From Paractinoplanes pyxinae (GTDB taxonomy: Bacteria; Actinomycetota; Actinomycetes; Mycobacteriales; Micromonosporaceae): 64,000 nucleotides of DNA. The translations under genes and the position numbers were made by a program. Below the pieces are notes generated by a model, which worked only from the letters and a program-made list of their open reading frames with translations, was not told the DNA's origin and did no database searches. Shown here piece by piece: positions 16,296 through 24,750 of the stretch; position 1 is the stretch's first letter, and each line of letters starts with the position of its first letter. Location of the stretch: the NCBI RefSeq assembly GCF_026626335.1, contig NZ_JAPNTZ010000008.1:186001-250000 (forward strand). Reading direction: 5' to 3'.

Positions 16296-17429
16296 GTGCT
16301 CGAAAAGCTGGATGACGTGCCCTGGTCCACCCTTCACCACGCCTACGGCCCGGCCGCCGATGTGCCTGCTCAGCTGCGGGCGCTGGCGTCCGGCGACGCC
16401 GCTGCGCGCGAGGAATCACTGCGCATTCTGTTCCGCACCATCTTCCATCAAGGCACGCGGTACGAAGCGAGCGCGCCTGCCGTGCCGTTCCTTCTCGAGC
16501 TGCTGGCCGCGCCCGGCACGCTGTCGAAAGAGGAGCTGATCGAGCTGCTCGTCGCGCTGGCGATCGGCTACGACGAGTCTCATCTGCCCGGCGGCTTCCC
16601 GCTGGCAGAGCTGCGGGCCGCCGCCGTCGGCGGTGCCGAGCTGCTGCGCGACGGCGGCGGCAGCTGGGACCGTCTCAAGTCCCTGGACGAGTCCGACCAG
16701 AATCGACTGCAGGCGTACCTGGAGCTGAGCGCCTACGAGGCCGTCGCCGCCGCGGTCCCGTTGTTCGTGTCGCTGATGACGTCCGAAGACCCCGCGGTGC
16801 GCCGAATGGCGGCGTACGCCCTGGGCTGGTTCGCCCCGTCGTCGGCGCCCGTTCTCCAGGTGGCGCTCGGCGACGAGGACGCGTCGGTGGCGGCGACGGC
16901 AGCCCTCTCGCTGGGGTTGCTCGGGGTCGCTCCGCCGCTGACCGACGATCGTGCGATGGTGCGAGGCGCCGCCGCCATCGCGCAGGCGAAAGTGCACGGA
17001 CGGGCGGCCTCGCGGGCCGTGGTCGACGAGTTGCTGCGCTGGGCGGGCCGCGAGGAGCAGACGGATCTGCCTTTCCTCGGTGGCGACCTGCCGGGTTACG
17101 CCGCCCGCTCGTTGCGGCTGGTGCTTCCCGACGACGACGAGCGGGCGCTCGACGTCCTGTTGGGTCGCCTGCCCATGGTGTCGGGTGTGGAGGCGCTGCC
17201 CGTGGTCGGCGAGGCGTTGCGACGTGTCTTCCCGGCCTCGGCTCCCGCGCCGTTCGACGACCTCACCGAGCGCCAGAAACGGGTGGTCCGGGCGCTGGCC
17301 GCGTCGCCCTCGTCCTGGCTCTTCCGGGAGAGGGCGTACGGCGAGTTCGCGTGGTTGCTCGGTAGTTACGGGCTGCCGCGGGACGCCGAGTCGATGCGGG
17401 CCTACGCCGGGACGGTGAAGATGCCGTAG
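16296..17429 (+). CDS. HEAT-repeat-like hypothetical protein
   Basis: A 377-aa soluble, alpha-helical protein. Repeating helix pairs (AVRRMAAYALGWFA, ASVAATAALSLGLLG) at about residues 165-215 resemble HEAT or PBS-lyase repeats, which act as protein-binding scaffolds. No catalytic motif was recognised. It starts with GTG 56 bp from the divergent sigma gene. Its last 28 bp overlap the convergent GH13 gene. Function unknown. Confidence 0.75.
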   Translation: MLEKLDDVPWSTLHHAYGPAADVPAQLRALASGDAAAREESLRILFRTIFHQGTRYEASAPAVPFLLELLAAPGTLSKEELIELLVALAIGYDESHLPGGFPLAELRAAAVGGAELLRDGGGSWDRLKSLDESDQNRLQAYLELSAYEAVAAAVPLFVSLMTSEDPAVRRMAAYALGWFAPSSAPVLQVALGDEDASVAATAALSLGLLGVAPPLTDDRAMVRGAAAIAQAKVHGRAASRAVVDELLRWAGREEQTDLPFLGGDLPGYAARSLRLVLPDDDERALDVLLGRLPMVSGVEALPVVGEALRRVFPASAPAPFDDLTERQKRVVRALAASPSSWLFRERAYGEFAWLLGSYGLPRDAESMRAYAGTVKMP

Positions 17430-19069
17430 CCGAAGCCGTCCACCCGCAGCTCGCCCGGCCGCACCTCCACGCCGGAGGCCCACACCGGGGCCTCGACGTC
17501 GAAGGCCAGCGTGGCCGGTTCGCGGCGCGGGTTGACCACGACGAGGTGGGTGCCGCCACGGACGTACGCCAAGGGGTAGCCCTCCGAGACGACCCGCGTC
17601 GACGCCCGCGTGCCGAGGGCCGGCGTGGCCTGCCGCAGCGCGATCAGCCGCCGCACGAAGTTGAGCGTCGACTCCGGATCGTCCTGCTGCGCGGCCACGG
17701 TCGGGCGGTCCGGCTCGGGGTCGATCGGCAGGTACAGCTTGGACGCCTCGGCGGTCGAGAAGCCGGCGTTCGGGCTGTCGTCCCACTGCATCGGGGTGCG
17801 GCAGCCGGCCCGGTTGTAGCCGGGGTCGCAGATCGAGCCCTCGACGTTGGGCAGCCCGGGCAGATACCGCATGCCGATCTCGTCGCCGTAGTACAGGCAG
17901 GGCACGCTGCCCCAGGTGAACAGGAAGATCAGGGCGGCGCCCAGTTGCTCGGGCTCGCGCGGTCCGCAGCGCAGCCGGTCGAAGTCGTGGTCGGCGGTGG
18001 CCAGGATGATCGACCGGTCGGGGTGGTCGGCGCGGGCCTCGGCCCAGGCGTCGAGGAAAGGCCGCGTGCTGCCCCGCCCCTCGGCGTCGAAGAACGCCTC
18101 GCGCGGCGCCTGGAACGGCAGCCGGCCCGCGTACTGGTTGTTGAACAGGCTGGCGTGCGCGTCCTTGATGACCAGGAAGAAGTCGGCGTCGAAGGCCAGC
18201 GGGCCGCCGACCCGCGGCTCGCCTCCTTCGGGGATCAGCACGGCGTCCGGGTGGTCCGCCTCCAGCCACTCCCTGATCTCCCGCCACAGTTCGACCGTCT
18301 CGGCGTACCCCCGGGTCAGTTCCTCGTCTTTGACCAGCGAGAACGCCATGTCGACGCGGAAGCCGGCGACGCCCAGGTCGAGCCAGTGGCCGATGATGTC
18401 CTTGAGCGCCTGCCGGTTCCGGCGCGGCCCCGGCCCGTCCACCGGATCCCGCCAGGGGCGCGCGATCCGCACGTCCTCCGGCCGGTCGGTCTCGTCCTGC
18501 AACGGCACTTCATCGGTCGCCGGCTCGGCGCGGTCGACCCAGCCGAAGTTCAGGGCGGGCTGCTCGTCGTAGAAGTTCTTGAGGTAGTAGCCCGGACGCG
18601 GGCCCGGCGAGGGCACCCAGGCCGGGGTGCCCGGCTGCTCGCGGGTCCACGTGCGCTCGGGCCGCTCCTCGGCCCAGATGTAGCGGTCGCCCTCCGGATC
18701 GGGCCCGTCGGCGTTCAGCTCTTTCTGGAACCAGGGGTGCTCGATCGACGTGTGCCCCGCGACCAGGTCGAGCAGGATGCGGATGCCGCGCTCGCGGGCC
18801 TTGACGACCAGCTCGGCCATGTCCTCGTTGGTGCCGTAGCGCGGCGCGATCGTCAGGTAGTCCGAGACGTCGTAGCCCGCGTCGACGAACGGCGAGGCGA
18901 AGCACGGGTTGAACCAGATGACGTTCACGCCGAGCGAGGCGATGTGGTCGAGCTTGTCGATGACGCCGCGCAGATCACCCACGCCGTCGCCGTTGGAGTC
19001 GGCGAACGACTGCGGGTAGATCTCGTACAGCACGGCGTCGGCCAGCCATTCGCGCCCCATGACGGCCAT
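17402..19069 (-). CDS. GH13 alpha-glucosidase / trehalose-synthase-like enzyme
   Basis: A 555-aa intracellular glycoside hydrolase of family 13. Conserved regions are visible: ADAVLYEIYPQSFADSNGDG at the start, LLDLVAGHTS (region I), GFRVDMAF with the nucleophile Asp (region II), LIPEGG with the acid/base Glu (region III), and ATADHDFDR (region IV, with TADHD where NHD is usual). A small C-terminal beta domain follows. Length and the FSTAEASKLYLPI segment fit oligo-glucosidases or trehalose-type transglycosylases. ATG 19060 is an alternative start. The gene lies 13 bp downstream of the NmrA-type gene on the same strand. Confidence 0.88.
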   Translation of the reverse strand: MAVMGREWLADAVLYEIYPQSFADSNGDGVGDLRGVIDKLDHIASLGVNVIWFNPCFASPFVDAGYDVSDYLTIAPRYGTNEDMAELVVKARERGIRILLDLVAGHTSIEHPWFQKELNADGPDPEGDRYIWAEERPERTWTREQPGTPAWVPSPGPRPGYYLKNFYDEQPALNFGWVDRAEPATDEVPLQDETDRPEDVRIARPWRDPVDGPGPRRNRQALKDIIGHWLDLGVAGFRVDMAFSLVKDEELTRGYAETVELWREIREWLEADHPDAVLIPEGGEPRVGGPLAFDADFFLVIKDAHASLFNNQYAGRLPFQAPREAFFDAEGRGSTRPFLDAWAEARADHPDRSIILATADHDFDRLRCGPREPEQLGAALIFLFTWGSVPCLYYGDEIGMRYLPGLPNVEGSICDPGYNRAGCRTPMQWDDSPNAGFSTAEASKLYLPIDPEPDRPTVAAQQDDPESTLNFVRRLIALRQATPALGTRASTRVVSEGYPLAYVRGGTHLVVVNPRREPATLAFDVEAPVWASGVEVRPGELRVDGFGYGIFTVPA

Positions 19070-19082
19070 GCTGCCAGGAAAG

Positions 19083-19937
19083 TCAGAGTCCCGCAGCGAG
19101 CTGCTCGCGCACCGTGCGGGCGGGGCGGCCGAGCAGCTTCTCGAGGGTCGGGTCGGTCACGGCGAACTCGCCCCGGCGCGCGGCCCGGAACATGCCGAGC
19201 GTGAAGTCGGCCGCGAACTCGGGCATGCCGCCGGCCACGGCAGCGGCCTTCCACTCGTCGTCGCCGGCCATTACCCGCTTGATCGTGCGGCCGGTGAGGT
19301 CGCTCAGGATGGCCGCGACCGCCTCGAAGTCCAGCAGCTCGGGGGCGGTCAGCGGCGGGGTGACGCCGTCGAGCACACCGTCGTCGGCCAGGGCGATCGC
19401 GGCCGCCTCGGCCAGGTCGTCGTGGGCCGTCCACGAGAACGGGCCGTCCTCGGGAACGACCAGCTCACCGGTCTCGCGGGCCGCGCCCAGGTAGTAGCCG
19501 AGCGTGCTGGCGTAGAAGCCGTTCCGCAGCGCGGTGAAGGGGACGCCGAGGCCGGCCAGGTAGTCCTCGGTGGCGGCGTGGGTGAGCTGCGGCGCGAACA
19601 GCGAGTCGGCCGAGGCGGCCTGGTGGCTCGTGTAGAGGATCCGCTGCGCCCCGGCGGCCCGGGCGGCGTCGATGGCGGCCAGGTTGGCCGCGACGGCGCC
19701 GGCGCCCCGGATGGACGCGGAGATGATCAGGACGCGGTCGGCGCCCTCGAAGGCGTGGGCCAGGCCGGCCGGCTCGGTGAAGTCTCCGGACCGGACCCGT
19801 ACGCCGCGGTCGGCCAGCGAGGCGGCCTGGGTGACGTCGCGGACGCTGACCCCGACCTCGGTGGCGGGCACGCGGTCGAGCACGCGCTCGACGATGCGGG
19901 ATCCGAGCTGTCCGGTGGCCCCGGTAATGACGATCAT
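19083..19937 (-). CDS. NmrA-like NAD(P)-binding oxidoreductase (QorB-like)
   Basis: A 284-aa atypical short-chain dehydrogenase. The N-terminus has the GATGQLGS dinucleotide-binding motif. A YTSH motif near residue 100 replaces the YxxxK of classical SDRs, as in NmrA/QorB quinone reductases or redox sensors. It is transcribed divergently from a TetR gene across a palindrome, the usual layout of a repressor and its single target. It probably reduces a quinone or handles an electrophile; the substrate is unknown. Confidence 0.88.
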   Translation of the reverse strand: MIVITGATGQLGSRIVERVLDRVPATEVGVSVRDVTQAASLADRGVRVRSGDFTEPAGLAHAFEGADRVLIISASIRGAGAVAANLAAIDAARAAGAQRILYTSHQAASADSLFAPQLTHAATEDYLAGLGVPFTALRNGFYASTLGYYLGAARETGELVVPEDGPFSWTAHDDLAEAAAIALADDGVLDGVTPPLTAPELLDFEAVAAILSDLTGRTIKRVMAGDDEWKAAAVAGGMPEFAADFTLGMFRAARRGEFAVTDPTLEKLLGRPARTVREQLAAGL

Positions 19938-19972
19938 GACGACTCCCTCGTTTCCATGGGTACGCCGTTGAC

Positions 19973-19999
19973 GTTAGCACCGATACGGTGCCCGCTAAC
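19973..19999. promoter_or_regulatory. TetR-type operator between divergent NmrA and TetR genes
   Basis: Two nested dyads share a centre: GTTAGC (19973-19978) with GCTAAC (19994-19999), and CACCG-ATA-CGGTG (19978-19990). They lie in the 84-bp space between the divergent genes, so the TetR protein likely controls both itself and the oxidoreductase. Confidence 0.65.
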
Positions 20000-20021
20000 A
20001 AGTCGCTGTTACCATCGCTAC

Positions 20022-20735
20022 ATGAGCCAGGTCGAGGACGGCACCAGCCGCACGAGGATCGTCGAGGCCGCCGCCCACCTGCTGCGTACGCAGGGAGTGC
20101 GCGCCGTGACGACGCGGGCCGTCTCGCAGGCGGCCGGGGTGCAGGCGCCGACCATCTACCGGCAGTTCGGGGACAAGGACGGCCTGATCGACGCGGTCGC
20201 CGAGCACGTCATGGCGACGTACGTGGCCGCCAAGACCGAAACGGCCGCGACCGAGGACGGCGACCCGGTGGCCGATCTGCGCGCCGCCTGGCAGGCCCAC
20301 ATCGACTTCGGCCTGGCCAACCCCGGCCTGTACGGGTTGCTGTCGACCCCCGATCGGGCCGAGCGCTCCCCCGCGACCGCCAAGGGCATCGAGGTTCTTC
20401 AGGCCCGCGTCCGCCGGGTGGCCACCGCCGGCCTTCTGCGCGTGGACGAGGCCCGTGCCGTCGCCATGATCCACGCCGCCGGCACCGGAGCCGTCCTGGC
20501 CCTGCTGGGCATGCCCGCCGAGGACCGCGACACCGGCCTGCCCGATGCCATGTTCGACGCGGTGGCCGCTGCCATCCTGACCACCGCTCCCGTTACCCCC
20601 GACCCGGGCGTGGCCGCGACGGCTGTCACCTTCGGCACTGTCCTGCCCGGGCTGCCGGCCCTCACCGATGCCGAGCGAACCCTCATGGCCGAGTGGCTGA
20701 CCCGATCCTTGACCGCCCTGCGCGCCGCCCGCTGA
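20022..20735 (+). CDS. TetR/AcrR-family transcriptional regulator
   Basis: A 237-aa one-component repressor. The N-terminal HTH covers about residues 10-55 (TRIVEAAAHLLRTQGVRAVT, then APTIYRQFGDKDGLIDAVAE), followed by an all-helical ligand-binding domain. ATG 20022 fits the family start; the frame is open far upstream but only as antisense to the NmrA gene. The divergent NmrA-like gene and intervening dyad mark its likely regulon. Ligand unknown. Confidence 0.92.
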   Translation: MSQVEDGTSRTRIVEAAAHLLRTQGVRAVTTRAVSQAAGVQAPTIYRQFGDKDGLIDAVAEHVMATYVAAKTETAATEDGDPVADLRAAWQAHIDFGLANPGLYGLLSTPDRAERSPATAKGIEVLQARVRRVATAGLLRVDEARAVAMIHAAGTGAVLALLGMPAEDRDTGLPDAMFDAVAAAILTTAPVTPDPGVAATAVTFGTVLPGLPALTDAERTLMAEWLTRSLTALRAAR

Positions 20736-20786
20736 GAGTCCGCTCGGTCACTGCAGCTGCGGGGGCCCACGGTTTAGGGTCCCTGG

Positions 20787-21341
20787 ATGGTCAGTAGCGC
20801 TCAGGACGTCGTAGCCGTGATCGAGTCGGACCCCGGAGCGATGCGCATTCTCCGGGCCGCGGCCGGACTCGGCCTGCCGGACTGGTGGATCGGCGCCGGC
20901 TTCGTCCGCGGCCGTGTCTGGGACGCGATCAGCAACCTTCCACCCTCGCCGGACCGCGACGTGGACCTCGCCTACTTCGACCCGCGGCATACGGATCCGG
21001 CCGAGGAAGCACGCGCCGAAGCCCAGGCCTCGGCCGTTCTGCCCGGGACGCCGTGGGAGATCCGCAACCAGGCACGAATGCATCTGCGCAACGGCGACGA
21101 GCCGTACGCCTCCACGCTGGAAGCCATCGCGCGCTGGCCGGAGACGGCGACCTGCGTGGCCGTGACAATTCGAGATGACGCTGTTCGCTTGGTGGCCTGC
21201 CACGGGTTGGACGACCTGGTGAACATGGTGGTCCGCCCGTCCCCCGCGTTCGCCGACGAGGCGGGCCGGGCGAAGATCCACCGCCGGCTCGAGTCCAAGG
21301 GCTGGCTGACCCGCTGGCCCGGCCTGCGACTCGAGGTCTGA
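20787..21341 (+). CDS. Nucleotidyltransferase-fold protein (DUF925-like)
   Basis: A 184-aa protein. GAGFVRGRVWD near residue 37 followed by DRDVDLAYFD around residue 57 matches the nucleotidyltransferase pattern in which paired Asp residues bind metal. Length and the NQARMHLRNG segment fit the NTP_transf_6/DUF925 family, whose biochemical role is not established. The last 12 bp of the gene belong to the first copy of a 58-bp tandem repeat. Confidence 0.8.
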   Translation: MVSSAQDVVAVIESDPGAMRILRAAAGLGLPDWWIGAGFVRGRVWDAISNLPPSPDRDVDLAYFDPRHTDPAEEARAEAQASAVLPGTPWEIRNQARMHLRNGDEPYASTLEAIARWPETATCVAVTIRDDAVRLVACHGLDDLVNMVVRPSPAFADEAGRAKIHRRLESKGWLTRWPGLRLEV

Positions 21342-21445
21342 CGCCTTCCTCAGCGCACCCGCCGGCGCCTTCACCGGGCTCCCGCGGCTCGAGGTCTGAC
21401 GCCTCCCCCGGCGCGGCCGTCGGCGCCTTCACCGGCCCGCGCGGC
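21330..21445. repeat. 58-bp tandem duplication spanning a stop codon
   Basis: The block starting CTCGAGGTCTGACGCC at 21330 recurs at 21388, and GGCGCCTTCACCGG at 21364 recurs at 21422; both offsets are 58 bp. The first copy includes the TGA of the nucleotidyltransferase gene and the second is non-coding. Confidence 0.85.
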
Positions 21446-21500
21446 CCAGCGCGGCGCCTCCACCACAACGACCGAACCTCGACCGCGCGGCTCAGCGCGG
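21439..21500. repeat. 45-bp spaced repeat at the convergent gene end
   Basis: CGCGCGGCCCAGCGCGG (21439-21455) recurs as CGCGCGGCTCAGCGCGG at 21484-21500. The second copy contains the TGA of the convergent DinB-like gene, so the ends of both convergent genes are duplicated here. Confidence 0.65.
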
Positions 21501-22109
21501 GGTTCCGTCCCATCGCCACGATGCCCGGACGTCGAGGCCGGGCAGGGTGGTGCGGCCGGTGGCCCAGAGAAGAGTCGGCCAGGGGTCGCCGGCGGTGGTG
21601 GGGACGTCGGGGAACAGCCGGGCGAGCGCGCCGGCGCAGAGGTCGGCCGGCGGGTTCCACGACAGGTCCAGCGCGGCCGCCACGTCGTGCATGTGGACCA
21701 GCACCTCGACCACGCCCATCGCGGCGAAGCCGGAGGCGTCTGAGGCGCCGTAGGTGTGGAACGAGCGGCGATCCGGCGGCACGGCGTCGACCATGACGGC
21801 GAGCATCGCGCCGCAGGCCTCCAGTGTCTGAACGAGACCGGCCTGGCCGGCAGCCGGGTCGGCGTAGATCGTCAGGGCCGGGCCACCCTCGCGGTGCCGC
21901 CGCCAGCCGATGGGCACATGGGTGGTGGTGGACGGCCGGGCCGGGGCCAACTGCGCGGCATAGGCGAACAGATCGTCGGCCATGTGCTCGACCGTCTCCC
22001 AGCAGGTCCACTCCAGCCCGGCCGCCGGCAGCTGCCAGTCCCGCTCGGCGGCGGCAGTCAGGGTCTCGCATGCGAGGTCGCACACGCGCGTCACGTCTTT
22101 GCCGATCAT
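21492..22109 (-). CDS. DinB / maleylpyruvate-isomerase-like protein
   Basis: A 205-aa cytoplasmic protein. The first 150 residues form a four-helix DinB-like domain: WTCWETVEHMADDLFAYA carries one His, and VEVLVHMHDVAAAL supplies the other His residues of the expected metal site. In actinobacteria such proteins are mycothiol-dependent transferases or isomerases. The C-terminal PTLLWATGRTTLPG is typical. Substrate unknown. Confidence 0.82.
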   Translation of the reverse strand: MIGKDVTRVCDLACETLTAAAERDWQLPAAGLEWTCWETVEHMADDLFAYAAQLAPARPSTTTHVPIGWRRHREGGPALTIYADPAAGQAGLVQTLEACGAMLAVMVDAVPPDRRSFHTYGASDASGFAAMGVVEVLVHMHDVAAALDLSWNPPADLCAGALARLFPDVPTTAGDPWPTLLWATGRTTLPGLDVRASWRWDGTPR

Positions 22110-22264
22110 CCAACGATTACGGCCTCAGCCGCGTCCGCACGCAACCGATTTCCACCACGCACCGAGCGGCGCCCCATGACGCTCAGCGCCGTCCGGTCCG
22201 CGAGGCGGGTGCCACCGCCGTCGGGTCTGGTTAACTGATCTCCGACTCGCCACGGGGAGGCGAC

Positions 22265-23503
22265 ATGCGTCGATGGTTGGCCGTAGCCGCGGCCGGGCTG
22301 CTGATCGCGTCGGGATGCGGCAGTCCGGCCGCTGACCACGTCAAGATCACGGTGGCGGCGCCGGACGCGCTGTTCGACGCGCCGCTCGGCATCACCGTCA
22401 CCGGAGCGCCACCGGGCCGGCTGATCACCCTCACCGCGTCCGCGACCGACAGTCACGGGGGCCTGTGGCGATCGAGCGCCACGTTCCGTCCCGACTCGTC
22501 CGGTCGGATCGACCCGGCCCGGACGGCCCCGGTCACCGGCGACTACACCGGCGCGCACGACGCCGGACTTCTGTGGTCGATGACCGATCCCGGCGTCGGC
22601 AACCTCGTCGCCCCGGTGATCACCGTCCACCTGACCGCCGCGCTGGACGGCCGATCGGTGGCGACCGCGTCGCTGACCCGCGAGTGGGCACCGGCCTCGG
22701 TCACCGAGCGGGAGACGAGCGTGGCGCGCGAAGGCTTCGCGGGAACGCTGTTCAGCCCGCACGACACCACGGTCCGCCGGCCGGCCGTGCTCGCCTTCGG
22801 CGGCTCCGAGGGCGGAACGGCCAACGGAGCCCTCGTCGCCCGGGCCCTGGCTGCGAAGGGCTACCAGGCTCTGGGCATCGGCTACTTCCACGTTCCCGGG
22901 CAGCCGGAGGCTCTGGAGAACATTCCGCTGGAATACTTCGCCACCGCCGCACGGTGGCTGGCCCGTCAACCCGGAGTGGACCCCCACCGGATCGAGGTCT
23001 ACGGCTTCTCCCGCGGCACGGAGGCCGCGCTCCTGCTCGCCGTCGACTTTCCCGACCTGGTCGACGGGGTCATCGCCGGCTCCCCCAGCTCGGTCGTCCA
23101 CGCCAGCTTCCCCGACGGCAGCAAACCGGCCTGGACCTTGCACGGCCGGCCGGTCCCGTACGTCGATCGCCCCGAGGACAACAACCCGCGACCGGCCGAC
23201 GACCGAGCGCGGATCCCGGTGGAACGCATACGCGGCCCGGTGTTCCTGCTCTGCGGTCAGGACGACGCGGTCTGGGCGAGCTGCCCGTTCACCCAGGCGA
23301 TCGCCGAGCGGCTGCGCACTCGGCCCTACGCCGACCTGCAGGAGCAGGACGCCGGCCACAACGCCGGAATCCCGGTCGCCGGAGGCGTCAACACGCCCGA
23401 CGGCGACCTCGGCGGCACCCAGCAGGCAGACGCCCTCGCCCGCCTGAACGCCTGGCCCAAGCTCCTCGCCTTTCTCACGGCCCGGACAGAACCCGCCCGC
23501 TGA
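22265..23503 (+). CDS. Lipoprotein, acyl-CoA thioesterase/BAAT-like hydrolase
   Basis: A 412-aa exported lipoprotein: a short signal peptide ends in LIASGC with the lipid-attachment Cys at about residue 18. Residues about 25-150 match the thioesterase/bile-acid-CoA N-terminal beta domain (ITVTGAPPGRLITLTASATD). Residues about 165-405 are a BAAT-type alpha/beta hydrolase with nucleophile elbow YGFSRGTEAAL, acid Asp in GQDDAVW and His in DAGHNAG. The surface location is unusual for an acyl-CoA enzyme and suggests action on another ester or on antibiotic-like substrates. No operon partner is obvious. Confidence 0.85.
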   Translation: MRRWLAVAAAGLLIASGCGSPAADHVKITVAAPDALFDAPLGITVTGAPPGRLITLTASATDSHGGLWRSSATFRPDSSGRIDPARTAPVTGDYTGAHDAGLLWSMTDPGVGNLVAPVITVHLTAALDGRSVATASLTREWAPASVTERETSVAREGFAGTLFSPHDTTVRRPAVLAFGGSEGGTANGALVARALAAKGYQALGIGYFHVPGQPEALENIPLEYFATAARWLARQPGVDPHRIEVYGFSRGTEAALLLAVDFPDLVDGVIAGSPSSVVHASFPDGSKPAWTLHGRPVPYVDRPEDNNPRPADDRARIPVERIRGPVFLLCGQDDAVWASCPFTQAIAERLRTRPYADLQEQDAGHNAGIPVAGGVNTPDGDLGGTQQADALARLNAWPKLLAFLTARTEPAR

Positions 23504-23578
23504 CAGCCCGGCCCGACCAGACCCCGAGGTCGCGCTCCGATGCTGCTTGATCGAGATTCGCTGGGTAAGAGAACCGTC

Positions 23579-24484
23579 ATGTTCGAGGGGTTCGTGGACG
23601 AGCGTGTGGACGTCGGTGGAGTGACGCTGCGGGTGCGGCACGGCGGCGCCGGGCCGGCTGTTCTGTTGATTCATGGCCATCCGCGCACGGGGTCGACCTG
23701 GCACGCGGTCGCGCCCCGGCTCGTCGAGGCGGGGTTGAGCGTTGTCTGCCCGGACATGCGCGGCTATGGCCGTTCGAGCAAGGCGACGGTCAGAAACGAC
23801 CACTCGCAACAGTCGAAACGTGCAGTAGCGAACGACTTCGTGCAACTTATGCGCGCACTCGGTCATGAGCGTTTCGCCGTGGCGGGACACGACCGGGGTT
23901 GCTACGTGGCGCTCCGGCTGGCACTTGATCATCCAGATGCAGTCACCAGGCTGGCCGTCATGGACGGCGTGCCGATCAGCGAAGCCCTGGCGCGCTGCGA
24001 TGCACGGTTCGCGGCGGAGTGGTGGCACTGGTTCTTCTTCGCTCAGCCCGAGAAGCCGGAGCGGGCGATCCTGGCCGACCCGGACGCCTGGTACCAGGGC
24101 ACGCCCGAGCAGATGGGCCGCGAGAACTACGAGGAGTTCCGCGCCGCCACTCGCGACCCGGACACCGTACGGGCCATGCTCGAGGACTATCGCGCGGGAC
24201 TGACCGTCGACCGCGAGCACGAACTGACCGGCCCGCGGTCGACCACGTGCCCGACCCTGTTCCTGTGGTCGACCCGCGACGACATGGAAGACCTGTACGG
24301 CGACCCGCTCGCGATCTGGCGCGAGTGGGCCGCCGACGTCCGCGGCGTCCCGATCGAGTCCGGCCACCACATGGCCGAGGAGAACCCCGAAGCGGTCGCC
24401 CAAGCCCTCATCGACCACTTCACCGTTCTGCGCCCACCAACATCGGCCGAACCCGGCATCGACCGACGGCGTCCGCCAAGCTGA
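23579..24484 (+). CDS. Alpha/beta hydrolase of the haloacetate (fluoroacetate) dehalogenase family
   Basis: A 301-aa hydrolase. The family hallmarks are present: HGHPRTGSTWH, DMRGYGRS, the Asp nucleophile in GHDRG (Asp about 105), the HWFFF segment with the halide-pocket His-Trp pair, and a late His in ESGHHMAEE. In characterised fluoroacetate dehalogenases two arginines bind the carboxylate. Here the first is kept but the second is Tyr (HDRGCY), so a different substrate is likely. The start at 23579 (MFEGFVDERV) fits relatives; a 13-residue extension to 23540 is possible. Codon choice around 23800-23870 is less GC-rich than its surroundings. Confidence 0.85.
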   Translation: MFEGFVDERVDVGGVTLRVRHGGAGPAVLLIHGHPRTGSTWHAVAPRLVEAGLSVVCPDMRGYGRSSKATVRNDHSQQSKRAVANDFVQLMRALGHERFAVAGHDRGCYVALRLALDHPDAVTRLAVMDGVPISEALARCDARFAAEWWHWFFFAQPEKPERAILADPDAWYQGTPEQMGRENYEEFRAATRDPDTVRAMLEDYRAGLTVDREHELTGPRSTTCPTLFLWSTRDDMEDLYGDPLAIWREWAADVRGVPIESGHHMAEENPEAVAQALIDHFTVLRPPTSAEPGIDRRRPPS

Positions 24485-24504
24485 GCGACCAACGACCAAC
24501 GACA

Positions 24505-24590
24505 GCCACCACGCCGGCGCCGTAACGAACAACAACAACCACCCGCGGCCACCACGCCGAGCGCAGCAACGAACAACAACTGGCGGGGTG
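24505..24590. repeat. Imperfect 43-44-bp tandem repeat, A/C-rich
   Basis: GCCACCACGCCG (24505) recurs at 24548, and AACGAACAACAAC (24524) recurs at 24568. The block lies in the 266-bp gap between two convergent genes. The rest of the gap (to 24750) shows no gene or clear hairpin. Confidence 0.7.
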
Positions 24591-24750
24591 GGCACTCAAG
24601 CGACAGGTAAACGACGGCAAACGACGATCCGCGCATTCGGACGAGCGCCGAACGACAGGAACCGCCAACCAAACCGCCGAAACGAGCGCCGGCCGCCGGG
24701 GCGGATGGCCCGGGCGGCCGTCGATCGGTTCGCTGTAGGTGCGGCTTGGG

